Of a DNA stretch of 64,000 nt, positions 58,742 through 64,000 are shown in pieces. The stretch covers positions 2,914,001-2,978,000 of the forward strand of contig NZ_CP067396.1 in assembly GCF_023617245.1 (NCBI RefSeq). Direction: 5' to 3'. The stretch comes from Lysobacter enzymogenes. Lineage in GTDB: Bacteria > Pseudomonadota > Gammaproteobacteria > Xanthomonadales > Xanthomonadaceae. A program made the translations under genes and the position numbers. The notes under the pieces were generated by a model. The model ran no database searches and was not told the origin of the DNA. It saw nothing but the letters and a program-made list of their open reading frames with translations. How positions within the stretch are numbered: the stretch's first letter is position 1; the number at the start of each line of letters is the position of its first letter.

Positions 58742-59355
58742 GCGTCGGCCTCGACGAGATCGGTGCGCTGCGCCGGCAGCGGTGCGTACGCAAGGTCGAG
58801 TTCGCGGCCGCCTTCGGCGAACGCCAGGCCGACGCTGGCGATCCACGCGCCGCGCCGCGCGGGCGCATCGGCGCGCCACCACAGGCTGCAGCGGCGGCCT
58901 TCGTCGCCGGCGTGCGCGCGTCGCCATGCGGCCAAGCGCGGATCGTCGGCCGCATCGGCGCGCACTCGCGCGCACGCGCGGTCGAAGGCTTCGACGTCGG
59001 CGAACTCGCCGCGCAGCGCTTGCGCATGCAGGCGTTCGGCCGCATCGAACCAGGCCGGCGCCGCGGCCGCGAGAGGCGCGGCCAGCACCAGCGGAAACGC
59101 GCGGCCGACGCGGTCGCGGCTGGCGCCGACGCAGCCGATCCAGGCGCGGTCGCCGCACACGCCCGGCGCCAGCGCGAAGCGCCAGCGCGAAGCGTCGTCG
59201 CGCACCGGCGCATCGTCGCCGGACGCGCTCAGCAGCAGGCGCTGCATCGCCGCGTCCCACGGCGCGACGAACGCATCGGGCAGGCGGCGGCGGACGAAAT
59301 CGCCCACGCACGGCAGCTTGCCGTAGAAACCGACGGTGGCGCGCGCTGCGCTCAT
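58738..59355 (-). CDS. tagF: Type VI accessory protein TagF
   Basis: A 205-residue protein of the TagF/ImpM family, a post-translational repressor of type VI secretion. The N-terminal signature VGFYGKLPCVGDFVRRRLPDAFVAPWD is unmistakable. It continues with WIGCVGASRDRVGRAFPLVLAAPL and ends with CSLWWRADAPARRGAWIASVGLA. It overlaps tssM upstream and pppA downstream by four bases each. Confidence 0.95.
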   Translation of the reverse strand: MSAARATVGFYGKLPCVGDFVRRRLPDAFVAPWDAAMQRLLLSASGDDAPVRDDASRWRFALAPGVCGDRAWIGCVGASRDRVGRAFPLVLAAPLAAAAPAWFDAAERLHAQALRGEFADVEAFDRACARVRADAADDPRLAAWRRAHAGDEGRRCSLWWRADAPARRGAWIASVGLAFAEGGRELDLAYAPLPAQRTDLVEADA

Positions 59356-62300
59356 GGGCAACGGAACCGCTGCACCGACGCGTCGGCGAACGGATGGCGC
59401 AGGCTGCCCGGCAGTACGCCGATGCGCAGTTGCGCGCTGCCCAGGGCGATGTCGGCGACGTAGTTCAGGTCGCCTTCGCGGCGCAGGCGACCGTCCTGCA
59501 GGGCGCGGAACCACGACCACGCGCCGCGGTACTCCTTGCTCGCCAGCGGCTGGCCCTGCTCGTCCCAGGCGCTGATCTTGACGAAGCCGGCGCGCGGGCC
59601 GGGCCAGGTCATGCTCTGGCGCGCGGCGACGCCGTCGGCGTATTCCAGACTTTGGCCGTCGACCTCCAACTGCACCCGGCCGATGCCGGGCTGCGGCGCG
59701 ACCGAGACGGTGAACGCCACCTGCGGCAGGCCGCCGCTGCCGAAGTAGGCCTGGCGGATCTGGTCGGCCAGTTGCGCGCGCGCGAGCACGTCGCCGGCCT
59801 CGACCTCGCGCATGCCGTCCTTCCATTGCCAACGGCGCGCGCCGGTGTCGACCTTGGCCGCCAGCGACTGTTGGAAGAAACGGTCGAAACGGCCGCCGCC
59901 GGCGAACAGCTCGGCGAAGTCGCGCAGCGGAATCTCGCTGCTGGCGCCCGGGTCGAACGGATAGCGGCCGTTGACGAACAGGCCGCAGTCCGCGCCGACG
60001 CTCTGGCGCAGGCCGGCGCGCATGGATTCGCCGGCGCTGTCGGCGGCCAGGCTGCGGCTGCGTCCGGCCAGCGCGGCGACCCATTGCGAGGCCGGCGCGG
60101 GCAGTTGCTCGGCCTGCTGCGCGGCGATCAGCAGCGCCGGGTCGTTCTGGTCGACGCCGCCGACGCCGGCGCCGATGCTCAGCAGCGAACGGCTCATCTG
60201 GGTCAGCGTGGTCATGGTCTGGTCCAGCGGCATCGCCCCGCCCTCGCTCGACAGCAGCCGGTTGAACGGTTCGAAATGCAGGCCGATGGGTTCGCCGGCC
60301 GCATCGCCGCCCTGCCCCGCGCCGCCTTCGTTGTCGGTGTCGGCGGCGGAGCGGTCCTGCGCGGAGCCGCCGGCTTTCGCGCCTTTGTCGCGCGCCGGCT
60401 TGGCCGCATGCAGGCCATGGGTGTGCTCGCGCACCAGCTCCAGCAAGGCTTTCAACGGCGAGCCCGGACCGCCGAGCTTGGCCGCAACCGCGCTGGCCTC
60501 GCCCATGCCGACCACCGGCCGCAGCTCGATGTCGGCCAGCACCCGGTCCCAGGCGGCGATGTAGTCGCGCTGGTACAGCGCCAGCACTTGCTGGGTCAGT
60601 TGCAGCCGCGCCAGCGCGTCGAGCTTGGCGCCGCCGAGCACCCAGTCCTCGGCCAGGAACTCGCGCACCGCGCGCTCGATGCCGCCGCCTGACAGTTCGG
60701 CGAAGGCCTGGCGGGTGTACAGCGCCGGCAGCGGTTCCGACAGCGCGGTGCCGCTGCGGCGCTGGAACACTTCGCCGAGCAGGCCGAGCTTGCGGTCCAG
60801 CCGCACCGGCGCCGCTTCGCGCGGCGTCGCGCCGGAGCGCGCCAGCACCAGACCGCCGTAGACCAAGGTCGGGATCTCGGCGGTGTGCAGGGTTTCGCGC
60901 GCGCGTTCGATCTGGCGCTCGTCCAGCGGCAAGGCGCGCGCGCCGCCGGCGAACAAGGCGCGCAGGTGCCGGTCCAGCGCCGCGCGCAGCGCCGGATCGT
61001 CCGACAGCGTGCGCCGCCAGTGCGTCGTCGCCAGCGCCGAGAGATGGCCGATGTCGCGGCGCGCCGGCTGGCCCAGCATCAGATAGCCCTTGAGCAGCTG
61101 GTACAGCCACTGCGGATCGCCGCTGGAGCGGCTCAGGCTGAGGTGCAGCGACTGCGCCAGCGCCGGCAGCATCACCGCGTTGAGATCGCGCAGGTACGCC
61201 GCCTGCACGTCCGCGCCGAGGCTGGCGCCGCGGTACAGACCGAACCGGTACGACCACGGCACCGGCCGGCCGGGCGGCTCGGCGACGTTGCGGGTGCGCT
61301 CGAGCACGTCGAAGCGCTGCAGCGCGCGGGCGTAGAACTCCTGCTCGGTGGTCGCGTCCGGCAGCGCTTCCATCGGGTAATCGGCCAGCGCGTCGCGGAC
61401 CTGGCCGATGCGCTGGCGGTTGTTGGTGTAGCTGCCGATCAGGCAGAACAGCAAGGTCAGCGTGGCCGCGCCGAGACCGACCCACGCGGCCACCTGCAGC
61501 GCGCGCTTGCGCCGCTCGCTGCCGAGGTAGCCGCCGGCCAGCCCGGCCTCGGCGAACATCACTTCGTTGAGCAGGCGGCCGACGAAGAAGGTGCGCGGCT
61601 TGTCCGCCGGCGCCGGCAACCGCGACGGCGCCAGGCCGAACACCCGCGCCACCGTCGACAGCACCCGGTCGATCGGATGGCCGTGCTGGGTGCCGGAGGT
61701 GAAGTAGACGCCGCGCAGCCACGGCTGGTCGGCATAACCGTGCGCGCCGAACGCGCTGTGCACGAACGCCTGCAACTGCGGCTGCAGCAGGCGCAACTGC
61801 TGCGGGAACGACAGCACCCCGGCGCGCCGCTGCGGATCGCGGAACGCCTGCAGGCGGTCGAGCGCGCGCGCGTCGATGCGGCCCAGCAGCAGTTCCAGTT
61901 CGGCGGCGAACAGCGTGGTCGGGTCGGCCGGCGCGTCGCGGCCGTGGGGAAAGGTCGTGCCCCAGACCTGGTCGCGCCCGGCGCCGTCGAACTCGGCGAA
62001 GAAATCGCCGAAGCCGGAGATCAGATCGCACTTGGTCAGCACCAAGTAGACCGGCACGGTCGCGCGCAGGCGCTCGCCGAGTTCGTCCAGGCGCCGGCGC
62101 ACCGCGCGCGCGTGGGCGCGGCGGCGGTCTTCGTCGGGATCGAGCAGGTCCGAGGCGCTGACCGCGACGATCACCCCGTTCAATGGACGACGCCGGTGTT
62201 TGCGCAGCAGGCCGAGGAAGGTCTGCCACGCGGCGCCGTCGGCGGCCGCGTCGGAATCCTGGGTGGTGTAGCGGCCGGCGCTGTCGATGAACACCGCCTG

Positions 62301-62843
62301 GTCGGCGAACCACCAGTCGCACTGGCGGGTGCCGCCGACGCCGGCGACGGTGTGGCCGCCGAAATGCTCCTTGAGCGGAAAGTCCAGGCCCGAGTTCTGC
62401 AGCAGCGTGCTCTTGCCGGCGCCGGGCGCGCCGATCAGCAGGTACCACGGCAGCGTGTCCAGGCCGCGGCCGTCGCGGCGCTTGCGCTTGCGCAGCAGTT
62501 CCATCGCCTCGGCGAAGCGCGCGCGCAACCGCGCCTGTTCCTGGCCGGCGCGCGCGGCGGGGCTGTCGGCGCCCTCGCCGGCCGGCGCGGCGAGGTCCTG
62601 GGCCATCTCGCCGGCGGCGCGGCGTTCGCGCCACCAGCGCCAGCCGCGCCACAGCAGCCAGCCGGCGCCGATCGCGCCGATCAGGATCAGCCGCGCCTGC
62701 ACGCTGCGCAGTGGATACCACGAGTCGGTGCCGAAGTACGGCCCGCCGGTCCAGACCAGGATCACCGTCAGCGCGAACGCGGCCAGGTCGGTCAAACCCT
62801 TGCGGCGCATGAAATCGATGAAGCGGTAGAGATACGACATCAT
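59352..62843 (-). CDS. tssM: Type VI secretion inner-membrane protein TssM
   Basis: A 1163-residue IcmF-family protein of the type VI membrane complex. Two N-terminal helices (AAFALTVILVWTGGPYF and LILIGAIGAGWLLWRGW) precede a cytoplasmic NTPase-like domain with Walker A IGAPGAGKST at about residue 138 and VFIDSAGRYTTQD. A third helix lies near residue 460 (VGLGAATLTLLFCLIGSYT), then a large periplasmic part ending in the conserved WPGPR segment (SMTWPGPRAGFVKISA). It shares the operon with tssL upstream, three bases away. Confidence 0.95.
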   Translation of the reverse strand: MMSYLYRFIDFMRRKGLTDLAAFALTVILVWTGGPYFGTDSWYPLRSVQARLILIGAIGAGWLLWRGWRWWRERRAAGEMAQDLAAPAGEGADSPAARAGQEQARLRARFAEAMELLRKRKRRDGRGLDTLPWYLLIGAPGAGKSTLLQNSGLDFPLKEHFGGHTVAGVGGTRQCDWWFADQAVFIDSAGRYTTQDSDAAADGAAWQTFLGLLRKHRRRPLNGVIVAVSASDLLDPDEDRRRAHARAVRRRLDELGERLRATVPVYLVLTKCDLISGFGDFFAEFDGAGRDQVWGTTFPHGRDAPADPTTLFAAELELLLGRIDARALDRLQAFRDPQRRAGVLSFPQQLRLLQPQLQAFVHSAFGAHGYADQPWLRGVYFTSGTQHGHPIDRVLSTVARVFGLAPSRLPAPADKPRTFFVGRLLNEVMFAEAGLAGGYLGSERRKRALQVAAWVGLGAATLTLLFCLIGSYTNNRQRIGQVRDALADYPMEALPDATTEQEFYARALQRFDVLERTRNVAEPPGRPVPWSYRFGLYRGASLGADVQAAYLRDLNAVMLPALAQSLHLSLSRSSGDPQWLYQLLKGYLMLGQPARRDIGHLSALATTHWRRTLSDDPALRAALDRHLRALFAGGARALPLDERQIERARETLHTAEIPTLVYGGLVLARSGATPREAAPVRLDRKLGLLGEVFQRRSGTALSEPLPALYTRQAFAELSGGGIERAVREFLAEDWVLGGAKLDALARLQLTQQVLALYQRDYIAAWDRVLADIELRPVVGMGEASAVAAKLGGPGSPLKALLELVREHTHGLHAAKPARDKGAKAGGSAQDRSAADTDNEGGAGQGGDAAGEPIGLHFEPFNRLLSSEGGAMPLDQTMTTLTQMSRSLLSIGAGVGGVDQNDPALLIAAQQAEQLPAPASQWVAALAGRSRSLAADSAGESMRAGLRQSVGADCGLFVNGRYPFDPGASSEIPLRDFAELFAGGGRFDRFFQQSLAAKVDTGARRWQWKDGMREVEAGDVLARAQLADQIRQAYFGSGGLPQVAFTVSVAPQPGIGRVQLEVDGQSLEYADGVAARQSMTWPGPRAGFVKISAWDEQGQPLASKEYRGAWSWFRALQDGRLRREGDLNYVADIALGSAQLRIGVLPGSLRHPFADASVQRFRCP

Positions 62844-62846
62844 CGA

Positions 62847-64000
62847 TCAGGTCTCCGGGATCAGCACGATCTCGACGCGGCGGTTGCGCGCGCGGTTGGC
62901 CGGCAGCTGCGCCGGCACGGCGACGGGCTGCGAATCGCCGGCGCCGCTGTGCTCGATCCGGCGCGGATCGCGCAGGTTCGCGGCCAGCAGCGCGCCGACG
63001 TTCTGCGCGCGCCGGGCGGACAGTTCGAAGTTGTCGCGGAACGCCAGCGAGCGCACCGGCTGGTCGTCGGTATGCCCGACCACGACGATGCGTCCGGGCA
63101 GGCGGTCGAGCGCGGCGGCCACCCGCGCCAGCAGCGGCCGCTGGGCGGCGTCGACCTCGGCGCTGGCCGAGGGGAACATCGCCGCGCCGGCGATGCGGAT
63201 GGTGGCCTTGCCGTCGGCGCTGTCGACGCTGAGCAGGCCGGCGTCGCGCTCGCCGCGCAGCAGGCCGGCCAGATCCGGCGCCGGCGCGGGCGTCGCCGCG
63301 GTCGGCAGGCGCACCCGGTCGAAGCCGATCCGCGCCAGTTGCGCGCTGATCGGCGCAGACAGGCTGTTGAGCCGCGTATGCAGGAACAGGAACGTGGCCA
63401 GCACCATGCACAGCGAGGCCAGCGCGGCGACCAGCAGCGGCGAGACGCCGGACTGCGCCTGCAGCCTGTAGTCGGCGCCGCGCCAATGCGGCGACAGCTC
63501 GGACGGCGGCGTGTCGCGCTGGCGCCGGATCAACGCGTGCAGCGTGGTCAGGCGGTCGGCCAGTCGCGCCTGGCCGCCGGGTTCGACCAGATAACGGCCG
63601 CCGAAGCCCAGCGCCAGGGCCAGGTAGATCATTTCCAGCAGATCCAGGTAGCGCGCCGGCTCGCGGCTGAGCCGGTCGAGCAGGTCGAACACCTTGGCGC
63701 CGCCGTAGGTTTCGCCGTGGAAGCTGACCAGCAAGGTGCGCTGCGACCAGCCGCTGCTGTCGCCCCACGGCGCCGCCAGCACCGCTTCGTCGAGCAACGT
63801 GCACAGCACGTAGCGCGCCATCATCGCGATCTTCTCGTCCACGCCGTGCTGGCGCGCGTCGCCTTCGAAGCGCTGCAGCTTGGCGCCGCAGGCGGCGCGC
63901 AGCGCGCCGAGTTCCGGCGCCTGCGCGCTGTGGCGCAGCTGCACCGCCAGCAACAGCAGCGGCGTGGCCGCGCGCACCAGGCCGTTGCCGGCGACCGCGC
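62847..64000 (-). CDS. tssL: Type VI secretion protein TssL with OmpA-like domain (partial)
   Basis: At least 384 residues, open at the right edge of the window. The DotU-like cytoplasmic part is recognisable from VDEKIAMMARYVLCTLLDEAVLAAPWG, the typical VSFHGETYGGAKVFDLLDRLSREP and LALGFGGRYLV. One membrane helix follows (LLVAALASLCMVLATFLFL). The C-terminal OmpA-type peptidoglycan-binding domain has IRIAGAAMFPSASAEV, VVGHTDDQPVRS, LSARRAQNVGALLA and RARNRRVEIVLIPE. It anchors the TssJLM complex to the cell wall. Confidence 0.95.
   Translation of the reverse strand, partial: AVAGNGLVRAATPLLLLAVQLRHSAQAPELGALRAACGAKLQRFEGDARQHGVDEKIAMMARYVLCTLLDEAVLAAPWGDSSGWSQRTLLVSFHGETYGGAKVFDLLDRLSREPARYLDLLEMIYLALALGFGGRYLVEPGGQARLADRLTTLHALIRRQRDTPPSELSPHWRGADYRLQAQSGVSPLLVAALASLCMVLATFLFLHTRLNSLSAPISAQLARIGFDRVRLPTAATPAPAPDLAGLLRGERDAGLLSVDSADGKATIRIAGAAMFPSASAEVDAAQRPLLARVAAALDRLPGRIVVVGHTDDQPVRSLAFRDNFELSARRAQNVGALLAANLRDPRRIEHSGAGDSQPVAVPAQLPANRARNRRVEIVLIPET

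Noticed and set aside
54864..59213. A 1449-codon frame suggesting a TagF-phosphatase-kinase fusion
   Set aside because: Residues before the kinase ATG at 57986 are the wrong frame of PppA and TagF, both of which have intact genes with ATGA overlaps.

Overview
The window is very GC-rich, tightly packed chromosomal DNA. It looks like a gammaproteobacterium of the Xanthomonadaceae, most likely Lysobacter. The reasons are a Xanthomonas-type copL-copA-copB copper locus, a catecholate siderophore operon of the kind described in Lysobacter, a REP-like inverted repeat, and a dif site of the Xanthomonadales type carrying a filamentous phage. The genus is inferred from gene content and composition; no database was consulted.

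Layout. 1-1.1 kb: end of a hybrid sensor kinase (receiver plus HPt) and a small hypothetical gene. 1.2-1.5 kb: degenerate tandem repeats between inverted REP-like copies. 1.6-6.0 kb (minus): copper resistance genes copL, copA, copB and a His-rich cytochrome c. 6.2-6.8 kb: a fluoride riboswitch and the CrcB fluoride channel. 7.3-14.1 kb (plus): six overlapping catecholate siderophore genes (isochorismate synthase, DHB-AMP ligase, isochorismatase-ArCP, free-standing condensation protein, siderophore-interacting reductase, DHB dehydrogenase). 14.4-24.0 kb: the chromosomal dif region with an integrated 8.3-kb inovirus (15.1-23.4 kb), flanked on both sides by debris of earlier dif-targeted elements. 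24.2-27.3 kb: a minimal class II lanthipeptide locus, made of a 45-residue precursor too short for routine gene calling, an intergenic hairpin and a LanM synthetase, with no transporter or protease beside it.

27.3-37.2 kb: a carbohydrate region bracketed by two nearly identical LacI-type operators. It holds a LacI repressor, TIM-barrel isomerases/lyases, an MFS permease, a Gfo/Idh/MocA dehydrogenase, a cytochrome c, a DUF1080 protein, and a GMC oxidoreductase with its small subunit. Together they resemble a 3-keto-glycoside oxidation pathway. 37.6-39.5 kb: an N-acetylmuramidase and a membrane protein with a duplicated two-helix unit. 39.5-46.9 kb (minus): an MdtABC-type RND pump behind a Fur-box-like sequence, which suggests it serves the siderophore. 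47.6 kb: CsbD. 47.8-48.9 kb: a long, less GC-rich stretch with no convincing gene. 48.9-52.2 kb: a response regulator and sensor kinase. 52.2-64 kb: part of a type VI secretion cluster (LysR regulator, TssA, then on the minus strand a small membrane protein, PpkA-type kinase, PppA phosphatase, TagF, TssM and a TssL-OmpA protein cut by the window end).

Most interesting points: the orphan lanthipeptide locus with an unusually short single-ring core; the inovirus whose regulator gene runs through the attachment site, so that its C-terminus differs between integrated and circular forms; and the layered remnants on both sides of dif.
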